NCBI GenBank assembly: GCA_017465545.1
Contig: JAFTVY010000004.1
Coordinates: 1 to 40,344, forward strand
Length of the DNA stretch: 40,344 nt
Direction of reading: 5' to 3'
Source of the DNA: Ruminiclostridium sp.
GTDB taxonomy: Bacteria; Bacillota; Clostridia; Oscillospirales; Ruminococcaceae
Part shown: positions 31,581-39,154 of the stretch, in pieces
How positions within the stretch are numbered: position 1 is the stretch's first letter
Layout of the letters: each line of letters opens with the position of its first letter
Translations under genes and position numbers: made by a program
Notes under the pieces: model-generated
Told to the model about the DNA's origin: nothing
The model's input: only the letters and a program-made list of their open reading frames with translations
Databases searched by the model: none

Positions 31581-31621
31581 AACCACCGTAGATTTAAACG
31601 TCTACGGTGGTTCTGTTTTTG
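31581..31621 (+). terminator. Rho-independent terminator of the CmpB-HD operon
   Basis: Stem AACCACCGTAGA/TCTACGGTGGTT (31581-31592 with 31601-31612) and a T-rich tail. The minus strand is also T-rich beyond the stem, so it may serve the convergent YtxH-like gene too. Confidence 0.88.
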
Positions 31622-31634
31622 TATTATACTCTGA

Positions 31635-32063
31635 TTAAAGAGCTTCTGAACCTTCTTCGGGTTCTTCGAGGACTTCTTCTGTAAATTCTGCATCAGAAGT
31701 ATATTCGGTTTCCTGTGTATTTTCCTCTTCCTCTTCATAGAAGTCAACTTCTGCACTCTTACCTGCAGAAGTGATCTTTTCCTTGAGGCTGTTGAGTTCA
31801 TCCCTGAAGCTGCTTGTTGAAGACTTTGCCATTTTAGCAAAATCAGAGCCTTTTTCCTTGCCTGTTTCTACAATCTTGCTTATATTCTTTGAGAGCTTGT
31901 CGCTACCACTCTTAACTACGTCTGAAGCTGTACGGAATTTTTCTGTGCAGTTTTCCTTTACGTCGGATACTAATTCAGGATTTTCTTCCATCAGCTTCTT
32001 ACCAAGATAATAACCTGCTCCGACTGCCGCCGCAACACCGATAAATGCCCATAACTTGCTCAT
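31635..32063 (-). CDS. YtxH-like single-pass membrane protein
   Basis: This 142-residue protein has one N-terminal helix (AFIGVAAAVGAGYYLGKKLM), a long charged amphipathic region with many Lys and Ser (about 25-105) and a very acidic tail (EEEEENTQETEYTSD). The layout matches YtxH-like proteins, linked to general stress in Bacillus though their role is unclear. It has its own promoter, with a perfect 16-bp palindrome between promoter and gene. Confidence 0.72.
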   Translation of the reverse strand: MSKLWAFIGVAAAVGAGYYLGKKLMEENPELVSDVKENCTEKFRTASDVVKSGSDKLSKNISKIVETGKEKGSDFAKMAKSSTSSFRDELNSLKEKITSAGKSAEVDFYEEEEENTQETEYTSDAEFTEEVLEEPEEGSEAL

Positions 32064-32097
32064 ATTGATATACCTTGCCTGTCATTATATTCTATCT

Positions 32098-32113
32098 ACC
32101 TGAAATTTCAGGT
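32098..32113. promoter_or_regulatory. Perfect 16-bp palindrome, candidate operator of the ytxH-like gene
   Basis: ACCTGAAATTTCAGGT lies about ten bases downstream of the -10, so just past the transcription start. It has no T-run and no loop, so it is a DNA site rather than a terminator. The binding protein is unknown. Confidence 0.55.
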
Positions 32114-32122
32114 GCTATATAT

Positions 32123-32151
32123 AGTATATACCATATTTTTTAAAAAGTAAA
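32123..32151 (-). promoter_or_regulatory. Sigma-A promoter of the ytxH-like gene
   Basis: TTTACT (32146-32151), 17 bases, TATACT (32123-32128) on the minus strand. Confidence 0.72.
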
Positions 32152-32158
32152 GATATTT

Positions 32159-32830
32159 TTATGAATTAATTGCTTCTAATCTGTAAATCGGGAAACCTGC
32201 ATCAGAAAAACGCTTTTCATATTCTGTCACGATATTACCTTCAAAGTCGCTGTTGTGAAGGTCGAGACTTATATTCTTAAGTCTGAAGCCACACTGTGAA
32301 AAGCTTTCGATAGAAAACTCAAAAAGCTTCATATTGTCTGTTTTCTGATGTATTTCGCCACCGTCTATGAGGATTCTTTTATAAATTTCAAGGAATCCGC
32401 TATGAGTAAGACGGTGCTTTTTATAAGTTTCCTTAGGGTACGGACAACTGAAATTGAGATATATTCTTTCCACGGATTTTTCCGGGAAGAATTTTTCAAG
32501 ATATTCAGCCTTGCCCATCAGAAATTTAAGGTTGGGGAGTCCGGCTTCTCTTGCCTGCTCCATAGCGCTGACTATAACGTTACGTGCCATTTCGACGGCA
32601 ATATAGTTTATATCGGGATTTCTTTTTGCCGCTTCTACCACAAAGCCACCCTTACCGCATCCGACTTCAAGATGAACAGGATTATTATTGCCGAATATTT
32701 TCATTGTATCAAGGGTACACTGCTGTGTTTCACCTCTTGCCTCGGCGGCGTAGTCAACAAGCCAGCCTAAATTCACCGAGGAGCAATCCAGAAGACGCTC
32801 TTCAAGGTGTTTTTTTCTTCTCATTCTCAT
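32159..32830 (-). CDS. trmB: tRNA (guanine-N7-)-methyltransferase
   Basis: This 223-residue enzyme places m7G at position 46 of tRNAs using S-adenosylmethionine. It has motif I HLEVGCGKGGF (residues 53-63), IAVEMARNVI and LNFSCPYPKETYKKHRLTH, the TrmB equivalent of NFPDPWPK with an unusual SCPYPK. It ends with the family's YEKRFSDAGFPIYRLEA. Ribosome site GGAGATTA. It starts 21 bases after the EpsG-like gene and shares its transcript. Confidence 0.95.
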   Translation of the reverse strand: MRMRRKKHLEERLLDCSSVNLGWLVDYAAEARGETQQCTLDTMKIFGNNNPVHLEVGCGKGGFVVEAAKRNPDINYIAVEMARNVIVSAMEQAREAGLPNLKFLMGKAEYLEKFFPEKSVERIYLNFSCPYPKETYKKHRLTHSGFLEIYKRILIDGGEIHQKTDNMKLFEFSIESFSQCGFRLKNISLDLHNSDFEGNIVTEYEKRFSDAGFPIYRLEAINS

Positions 32831-32851
32831 ATATTTATAATCTCCTGATAT

Positions 32852-34828
32852 TTATCTTGTAGCCGTAAGCATTACGTAATAGGTCTTGAAGCGTACCTTA
32901 TCAACGACCTTATTGTTCTTGGAATCAAGAACTACTATATTGAGTCCGCTTTCGTTAAGAGAAAAGTCCTTAGTGCCGATTACGATGGAGGACAGAGGTC
33001 CTTCTGCTTTCATAGTCACGTCGTAGTTCATTACCTTGTCCTTATGATAAATGGGCTGTTTAGATGAGCTTTCGTATATGATCTTGCCATCACATACAAT
33101 TGCTGCGTAATTCTCGCCCAGCCCTATATCGGCAAGCTTAGTAAATCCGAGATGTGCAAATGCCGCTCTGACGCCATCGTTGAGTCCGTTTGACGTATTA
33201 CCTCTGTTGGTGATGAATATTGTATATTCGTCACATTCCATAAGCTTATAGAAGTAGGACATGATATTCGTTTCCTTGCGCAACCACTTTGCTTTATCCG
33301 CAGTTTCCATATTTTCGCCATTGTTTGTCATTTCCATATAGAACGGCAGATTACTGCGATACGGTACTACTCCATGGAAGCCCTTTGATGAAACGGTAAG
33401 TCCGAAATAATTATACCACAGGCAGGAAACCACAGCCACTGCCATAAAGATACTATATGCGCTGGCAGGATGCTTTATCAGGTTAATAAGCTTGTTACCT
33501 GACTTGTTGCGACGATATTTATAATTTTCGGGCAGATAGCTTTCATCCGACTTCAGCTGTTTTTTCTTTTCGACTATAACCTCTTTGGGCTTGTTATCGG
33601 GTGCAAGGGCGGACTGAAGATCGTTTGCTTCTTCGCCAAGTATTTCCTTGATAAGATCGAGACGCTGTTGTTCCTTTTCGTCTACAACGGGTTCTTCAGT
33701 AGCTTCAGGCTCAGGCTCCTGCACAACGGGCTCTTCCGTTTTTTCTGTAGCGGCTTTCTTTGCACGACGTTTTTCAAGGTATTCGTCTACGGTTATATCA
33801 AAACGCAGACGCTTTACCTTCTTACCTTCTTCGTAGGCTTTCTGTGCCTTTCTTTCATAAAGGTATTTCTGGAGCTTCTTTCTGTAATAGTTTGCAATGG
33901 ATGGCAGGAAAAAGACCATCATAATATACGAATACATTGAGAAGCGCTCTAAAACAAAGTGCTTTGTTGAAATGAGCCATATAAAGAAATTATAGATTGC
34001 AAAGTTTGTAAATACGGAGGACACCAACGGATATGCTTTTCCGTAGCCCGTGAAATGAGCAACAAGAGATAATACCATAATCACCGTCGGCACGATAAGA
34101 TATACCGGTGAAAAGCCGTTCTGTATAAAATTAAGAGACAGGTAGTTCTTGTACTGAGGGAGTATAAGCACCGCAATATCGAGAATCTGCCAGGAGAAGA
34201 AATATACGCCTGCAAACAGTATACCGTAGAGTACAACCGTTGTTTTTGTTACACGGACAAACATTGCAAGCAGGTAAATCGGTATAAGTATTATTGCCGA
34301 GCTGTGGAACAGACAGGCAATGAAGATATAGACCATAACCTTGAAATGCTTACCCTCTTTTATATGTCTGTATGCAAGAAGAATTATAGCAAAGGCTATT
34401 GCCTGACGAACGAAGTTGAGCGAGCAATAGAAGAAGGTAAGTCCTATAAACAGCATTGAGGACATCCAGAGGTTTTCGCTGTATCTGAATATTGCATAGG
34501 CGGTAGGAACAAGTATCAATGCTCCGTAAATTACGTAAAGCACATCAGTGTTGGTTGTAAACAGGGTAATGAGCTTTGTGATGAGAACGAAGCCTGGCTC
34601 GTAGCCCATGCCGAATATCTCTAAGAAGGAGGCTTTATCCACAAGTCGCATAATGTAGATATAGGAGTAATAGTCGTTTCCGAGTCCGTATCTGAAAATT
34701 GTCAGATAGAACATAAAGGAGAACACTATGGCTATATAGATAACCTTTTTGGTGAGCGTCGGTTTTATCTCGATCAGCGGGATTCCAAGCAGTACGGTCA
34801 CTGCCATTAAAATAAGATATACTTCCAT
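32852..34828 (-). CDS. EpsG-like membrane protein with cytoplasmic linker and ILEI-like C-terminal domain
   Basis: This 658-residue protein has three parts. Residues 1-330 hold about ten membrane helices in the EpsG pattern, including FRYGLGNDYYSYI and SLNFVRQAIAFAIILLA; EpsG proteins are putative polysaccharide polymerases. Residues 330-455 are highly charged (Lys/Arg then Glu/Pro/Val) and probably cytoplasmic. After one more helix (about 462-482) an external domain of 175 residues follows, with CDEYTIFITNRGNTSNGLND and ESGLNIVVLDSKNNKVVD, which resembles the ILEI/PANDER carbohydrate-binding-like fold. The last link is inference. trmB follows 21 bases downstream. Ribosome site AAAAGGAG. Confidence 0.8.
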   Translation of the reverse strand: MEVYLILMAVTVLLGIPLIEIKPTLTKKVIYIAIVFSFMFYLTIFRYGLGNDYYSYIYIMRLVDKASFLEIFGMGYEPGFVLITKLITLFTTNTDVLYVIYGALILVPTAYAIFRYSENLWMSSMLFIGLTFFYCSLNFVRQAIAFAIILLAYRHIKEGKHFKVMVYIFIACLFHSSAIILIPIYLLAMFVRVTKTTVVLYGILFAGVYFFSWQILDIAVLILPQYKNYLSLNFIQNGFSPVYLIVPTVIMVLSLVAHFTGYGKAYPLVSSVFTNFAIYNFFIWLISTKHFVLERFSMYSYIMMVFFLPSIANYYRKKLQKYLYERKAQKAYEEGKKVKRLRFDITVDEYLEKRRAKKAATEKTEEPVVQEPEPEATEEPVVDEKEQQRLDLIKEILGEEANDLQSALAPDNKPKEVIVEKKKQLKSDESYLPENYKYRRNKSGNKLINLIKHPASAYSIFMAVAVVSCLWYNYFGLTVSSKGFHGVVPYRSNLPFYMEMTNNGENMETADKAKWLRKETNIMSYFYKLMECDEYTIFITNRGNTSNGLNDGVRAAFAHLGFTKLADIGLGENYAAIVCDGKIIYESSSKQPIYHKDKVMNYDVTMKAEGPLSSIVIGTKDFSLNESGLNIVVLDSKNNKVVDKVRFKTYYVMLTATR

Positions 34829-34844
34829 AAATTCATTCTCCTTT

Positions 34845-34898
34845 TACTAAAACAAAAACTACTTCAACCGTTTTCAGAAAACCTGTTGAAATAGTTTT
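34845..34898 (-). terminator. Long imperfect stem-loop after walJ
   Basis: Arms 34855-34868 and 34885-34898 pair over 14 positions on the minus strand (one G-U), and the inner GTTTTC-T-GAAAAC closes the stem further. TTTTTGTTTTAG follows. It ends the murA-walJ transcript just before the EpsG-like gene; since no other promoter is clear there, it could also act as a partial read-through control. Confidence 0.75.
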
Positions 34899-34907
34899 AA
34901 AGCATTG

Positions 34908-35699
34908 TCAGACTATTATGTATTTTCCGTCATTCCTTACAGGAGCAACGCTGAGAGTATAGTCGATACCTGATTTTATACCGTTTGATAAAAGCCTCTG
35001 GCTTACTGCTTTAAACGCATCTGACGGTGTGTTGTTTTCCTGACTTAAATGTCCTAAAATGATATTTCTCGCACCGCTTTTTACAAGCTCTGTACAGAAA
35101 TCTGCCGAATCGTTATTGGAAAGATGCCCTCTGTCCGAGGCTATTCTCTCCTTGAGAAAAACCGGATATTTAACGTTGCCTTTCAGCAGTGACGGTTCGT
35201 AATTTGCTTCGATATAGACCGTATCCGAGCCCGAAAGGTTTCTTCTCACTTCCTCTGTAACGTGACCAAGGTCTGTACAGCAGGCTATTTTATGCTCGCC
35301 CCAGGAGAAGGTGTAGCCAACGCTTTCCACACTATCGTGGGGTGTATGAAACCAGTTTATCTCAATATCCGTGGGAGCGGATGAAAGCTCACTGCATTCG
35401 TGCAGATTGCCGTTATCCAGTATATATCCACATCTCAGCATTTCCTTCATTGTTCCTGCTGAAGCGTATACAGGTATATCCGTGTGCTTTGTAATCTGCA
35501 GAAGTGCTTTTATATGATCTGTATGCTCGTGTGTTACTACTATAAGCTTTACGGCATCAAAGGAGATATCGCCAAGAGCAAGTCCATCCTTCAGCGCCTT
35601 GAAGCTACAGCCTGCATCTACAAGTATTCCTCTGCTTGTATCACCGATAAAAACAGAGTTACCCTTGCTTGAGCTACAGATAGGTAAAAGCCTTGCCAT
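34908..35699 (-). CDS. walJ: Metallo-beta-lactamase-fold hydrolase, WalJ/YycJ type
   Basis: This 263-residue protein has the MBL metal motif THEHTDH (His57, His59, Asp61, His62), an N-terminal PICSSSKGNSVFI and later ILGHLSQENNTPSDAF, all typical of YycJ/WalJ. These enzymes are putative 5'-3' DNA exonucleases tied to cell-wall and division control. Here the gene starts one base after murA stops, without the walRK genes usually next to it in Bacillus. A terminator-like stem follows. Confidence 0.9.
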   Translation of the reverse strand: MARLLPICSSSKGNSVFIGDTSRGILVDAGCSFKALKDGLALGDISFDAVKLIVVTHEHTDHIKALLQITKHTDIPVYASAGTMKEMLRCGYILDNGNLHECSELSSAPTDIEINWFHTPHDSVESVGYTFSWGEHKIACCTDLGHVTEEVRRNLSGSDTVYIEANYEPSLLKGNVKYPVFLKERIASDRGHLSNNDSADFCTELVKSGARNIILGHLSQENNTPSDAFKAVSQRLLSNGIKSGIDYTLSVAPVRNDGKYIIV

Positions 35700-35700
35700 A

Positions 35701-36990
35701 TTATAAAGCCTTTCTCAGCTTTTCCTCATCAAACTGTTTTTTTACTATGTCAGCTCCGAGGCTTCTGAGCTTGATTTCCATATTTTCATATCCACGCTCG
35801 ATGTGGTAGATGTCTTCAATTTCTGTTACGCCCTTTGCGGCAAGACCTGCTATGATAAGCGCCGCACCTGCTCTTAAATCGCAAGCCTTTACGGGTGCGC
35901 CTGTCAGAGTTTCTACTCCGTTGACAACAGCTACACGTCCGTCAACCTTAATAGATGCACCCATTCTGCAAAGCTCGTCAACGTACTTGAAGCGGGTATC
36001 AAAGATGCTCTCTGTTACCATACTTGTACCCTTTGCTATTGTCAGAAGGGTTGTTATCTGAGGCTGCATATCTGTGGGGAAGCCGGGATGAGGTGCCGTC
36101 TTTACGTCAGCTGCAACGTAGTTTAAGTTGCCTATAACTCTTACGGTATCGCTATCCTTGGCAATTTCTACGGTAACGCCCATTTTTCTGAGCTTTGCTG
36201 TAATAGGCTCAAGATGCTTGGGTATAACGTTTGTAAGTGTGATGTCTCCGCCTGTAGCCGCAGCAGCTACCATAAAAGTACCTGCTTCTATCTGGTCGGG
36301 GATAACCGTATATTCTGTGCCGTGAAGCTTCTGTACGCCCTTTACCTTGATAACGTCTGTACCTGCGCCCATAATATCCGCACCCATAGAGTTGAGGAAG
36401 TTTGCCAGGTCAACGATGTGAGGTTCCTTAGCGGCGTTTTCGATAATCGTCAGTCCCTCTGCCATAGCGCAGGCAAGAAGGGCGTTTATTGTACCGCCTA
36501 CCGTAACCTTATCAAAGAAAATCTGTGTACCGATAAGCTTGTCAGCTTTTATATCAACAACTCCGTGCTGAAGATCTGTTTCTGCACCGAGTGCCTCAAA
36601 GCATCTGATATGCAGGTCGATAGGTCTGCTACCTAAATCACAACCACCGGGAAGGGGTACCTGCGCCTTTTTGAAGCGTCCTAAAAGTGCGCCTAAAAAA
36701 TAACTGCTGCCTCTTGTTGAACGGGCAAGGTCATGAGAAACTCTTCCGTCACGGATACAGGAGGTATCGATCTCTATCTTTGACTTGTTGAGTCTTCTGA
36801 TAGTTGCACCCATATCTGCAAGGATTTCAAGAGCAACGTTTACGTCGCTGATTGAAGGTACGTTATCTAAAATGCACTTGTCCGCCGCTAAAATTGCAGC
36901 AGGTATAATCGCTACAGCGGCATTTTTTGCGCCACTGATCTGAACCTCGCCTCTCAGCGGAGTTCCACCATTTATAATGAATTTATCCAA
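35701..36990 (-). CDS. murA: UDP-N-acetylglucosamine 1-carboxyvinyltransferase
   Basis: This 429-residue enzyme catalyses the first committed step of peptidoglycan synthesis, joining enolpyruvate from PEP to UDP-GlcNAc. Visible are ISGAKNAA near the start, RSTRGSSYFLGALLGRFK, the catalytic loop PLPGGCDLGSRPIDLH with Cys117 (the fosfomycin target, so no intrinsic Asp variant) and PDQIEAGTFM. The TTG at 36990 (MDKFIINGG) is chosen over GTG at 36999 because GAGGA then has proper spacing and the N-terminus matches known MurA. walJ follows one base later. Confidence 0.96.
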   Translation of the reverse strand: MDKFIINGGTPLRGEVQISGAKNAAVAIIPAAILAADKCILDNVPSISDVNVALEILADMGATIRRLNKSKIEIDTSCIRDGRVSHDLARSTRGSSYFLGALLGRFKKAQVPLPGGCDLGSRPIDLHIRCFEALGAETDLQHGVVDIKADKLIGTQIFFDKVTVGGTINALLACAMAEGLTIIENAAKEPHIVDLANFLNSMGADIMGAGTDVIKVKGVQKLHGTEYTVIPDQIEAGTFMVAAAATGGDITLTNVIPKHLEPITAKLRKMGVTVEIAKDSDTVRVIGNLNYVAADVKTAPHPGFPTDMQPQITTLLTIAKGTSMVTESIFDTRFKYVDELCRMGASIKVDGRVAVVNGVETLTGAPVKACDLRAGAALIIAGLAAKGVTEIEDIYHIERGYENMEIKLRSLGADIVKKQFDEEKLRKAL

Positions 36991-37119
36991 AATTAACACT
37001 TCCTCAATATCTTATTATAATGTATCTGTGATGCTTCCTTTTAATGCGGAAACGATAGTATCTTTATGAAACGGTTATCGTCAACAGGCATAGCTATACC
37101 CGACATAAATCCGCTTATT

Positions 37120-37131
37120 AATATTATAGCA
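37120..37131 (-). promoter_or_regulatory. Extended -10 promoter of murA-walJ
   Basis: TGC-TATAAT on the minus strand (-10 at 37123-37128) without a good -35, about 130 bases before murA. Confidence 0.6.
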
Positions 37132-37277
37132 TAAATGCGAACAAAATAAAAGCCTTTTTTTTGGTAATATTGCTTTTCGTCGAATTGCACTATATTACTG
37201 TTTATTTTTGGTTATTTTTTATAGATATAGTGTAAGCAATTATAAAAATACAGCTTATATTGTGGATGAAGTTGCGG

Positions 37278-37652
37278 TTATATAACCTCTGTACTGAGAA
37301 TCAGCTGGATACCGCCGTATATATAGATAACAGAAAATCCCGTGCCAAGCGGAAGTCTGTATCGTGCTATAACGGGAGGCTTATCGGTTCTTATGAACGT
37401 GTGCTTTTTTATAATGATTCCTGAGGTGATTTTAAGGCACCTGTCCCCTCTTTCGTAGCTTACCGAAACGAAATATAAGGTAAGCCACAATGAAATTATC
37501 ATCAGAGCGGATAGCATAATGCAGACAGCTACAAAAAAAGCCGTACTTCCCTTCAGAAGAAAGCGTAGTATCATCACTACAGCAGATCCTGACAGCAGAA
37601 GGACAAGCAGAAGAAGAACAAGTAACCTTTTATCTGCTTTAAGGCTTGTCAT
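37278..37652 (-). CDS. Small membrane protein with PH-like domain
   Basis: This 124-residue protein has two N-terminal helices (about 9-28 and 37-62) and a C-terminal part, SVSYERGDRCLKITSGIIIKKHTFI and onward, that looks like the start of a bacterial PH domain of the YdbS/YdbT type. The function is unknown. It has a consensus promoter and an AAAGGAG site, and is divergent from the AGCS symporter. The 278 bases between it and murA hold the murA promoter and a loose inverted repeat, and I see no gene there. Confidence 0.7.
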   Translation of the reverse strand: MTSLKADKRLLVLLLLVLLLSGSAVVMILRFLLKGSTAFFVAVCIMLSALMIISLWLTLYFVSVSYERGDRCLKITSGIIIKKHTFIRTDKPPVIARYRLPLGTGFSVIYIYGGIQLILSTEVI

Positions 37653-37669
37653 ATAATCACTCCTTTGTA

Positions 37670-37698
37670 AGTATAAATGTAGAAATACAGATTTTCAA
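37670..37698 (-). promoter_or_regulatory. Sigma-A promoter of the PH-like membrane protein gene
   Basis: TTGAAA (37693-37698), 17 bases, TATACT (37670-37675) on the minus strand. Confidence 0.75.
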
Positions 37699-37707
37699 GG
37701 GGGACTT

Positions 37708-39036
37708 ATGGATATAATCAGGTGGCTGAACGAAAATATAGTATGGGGCGTACCGATGCTTTTACTTTTCTCCTTTACGGGATTTATATTCACCGTAAGG
37801 CTCGGCGGCTTCAGGGTTTTGTCGGGAATAGGGGAAATATTCAGAAAAAGCAGGGATGGTGAAAGCGGAATATCGCCCTTTGCGGCACTTACGGCAACTC
37901 TTGGTACTACGCTCGGAACAGGAAATATTATAGCCATAGGTACGGCAATAACCTTTGGCGGTGCGGGTTCTGTGTTCTGGATGTGGGTTGCGGCACTACT
38001 CGGTATGATGACCTGCTACGCAGAAAATTATCTTGGTCACAGATACAAAACAAAGTCCAAAAAAGGAGACAGCGAAGTTCCCTTCAGGTATATCAGAAAA
38101 GCATTCGGCGATAAAAAGGCAGGAAAAGTCATAGCGGAGATTTTTGCCGTGCTTTGCATAGGAGCAAGCTTTGGTATGGGGAATATGGCGCAGATAAATT
38201 CTGCAGGCACGGTGCTGAAAAGGAGTGCAGGCGTTCCTTTATGGGTGACGGGAATAGTATGTGCCGTGCTGGTTTTATTCTTTGCAGGAAAAGGAGTAAA
38301 ACGGCTGTCGGAAATCACCGTCTGGCTGATTCCGTTCATTTCCCTGCTATACGTAATCGGATGTACGTGGGTTATATTATCGGGAATAGACAGAATAGGA
38401 GAAGTCCTGAACAAAATCCTGAGCGAGGCTTTTTCTCTTGAAGCAATTGCCGGAGGTACAGCGGGCGGAGTTATGCTGAATGCTATGGCGTGGGGTGTGA
38501 AGCGGGGTGTTTTTTCCAACGAAGCAGGACTTGGTACGTCGGTTATGATAAACGCGGATTCCGATTGTGATACCGCCCGCAAGCAAGGACAATGGGCGAT
38601 GCTCCAGGTATTCATTGATACGATAGTTATGTGCAGTCTGACTGCCTTTGCGATACTTATCAGCGGAGCGGACAGAATATCCGCTGATGGAATAGATATA
38701 GCCGCCATTGCATTTGAAAGTGTGATGGGAGAAGCGGGAAACGTATTTTTATCGGTTCTGGTGCTTATTTTTGCGGTAGCTACGGTTTCAGGGTGGTGTA
38801 TATACGGCAGAAAATGCATCAGATACCTTATGGGAGAGCAATGGACTAAAGGGTATTTTTATATATTCATTCTGCTGTGCTTTGTGGGAGCGATATCGAA
38901 AACGGATTTTGTATGGGAGTTGTCCGACCTGCTCAACGGACTTATGGCGATACCGAATCTCATAGCATTACTGATTCTTCGTAAAGAAATAAAAGGATAC
39001 GAAAAAAGAAATAATTTGATAAAAAAATCACGATAA
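37708..39036 (+). CDS. Sodium:alanine symporter (AGCS) family transporter
   Basis: This 442-residue protein has about 10-11 membrane helices and the AGCS signatures: ALTATLGTTLGTGNIIAIGTA (split over about residues 70-90), AENYLGHRYK and MAWGVKRGVFSNEAGLGTS. It likely imports alanine or glycine with sodium. Ribosome site AAGGGGGAC. It faces away from the PH-like gene with only 55 bases between, and I could not place its promoter with confidence. No terminator is evident before the pckG promoter. Confidence 0.92.
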   Translation: MDIIRWLNENIVWGVPMLLLFSFTGFIFTVRLGGFRVLSGIGEIFRKSRDGESGISPFAALTATLGTTLGTGNIIAIGTAITFGGAGSVFWMWVAALLGMMTCYAENYLGHRYKTKSKKGDSEVPFRYIRKAFGDKKAGKVIAEIFAVLCIGASFGMGNMAQINSAGTVLKRSAGVPLWVTGIVCAVLVLFFAGKGVKRLSEITVWLIPFISLLYVIGCTWVILSGIDRIGEVLNKILSEAFSLEAIAGGTAGGVMLNAMAWGVKRGVFSNEAGLGTSVMINADSDCDTARKQGQWAMLQVFIDTIVMCSLTAFAILISGADRISADGIDIAAIAFESVMGEAGNVFLSVLVLIFAVATVSGWCIYGRKCIRYLMGEQWTKGYFYIFILLCFVGAISKTDFVWELSDLLNGLMAIPNLIALLILRKEIKGYEKRNNLIKKSR

Positions 39037-39039
39037 CTA

Positions 39040-39068
39040 TTGACCTATTGACAAAAATAAGATATAAT
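39040..39068 (+). promoter_or_regulatory. Sigma-A promoter of pckG
   Basis: TTGACC (39040-39045), 17 bases, TATAAT (39063-39068). The -35 is part of a direct repeat CTATTGAC-CTATTGAC (39037-39052). Confidence 0.82.
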
Positions 39069-39097
39069 ATTAAAAGGAGTACGTTGTATTCCAATAA

Positions 39098-39124
39098 ATG
39101 AATTTCTATCAGCTATGCTGGTAA
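39098..39124 (+). other. Possible 8-residue leader ORF before pckG
   Basis: ATG at 39098 reads MNFYQLCW and stops at three TAA codons in a row (39122-39130). It lies in the pckG leader over a small hairpin (ATCAGC-TAT-GCTGGT). Its ATG overlaps the stop of an even shorter TTG-started frame with a better-spaced GGAG. It may well be chance. Confidence 0.2.
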
Positions 39125-39154
39125 TAATAAAAGGAAAAGGAGAACACCAAAGTT

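Noticed and set aside
38037-38819. Long minus-strand frame of 260 residues
   Set aside because: It is wholly antisense to the AGCS symporter, whose motifs are clear. Its Pro/Ser/Thr-rich composition is typical of a shadow frame.
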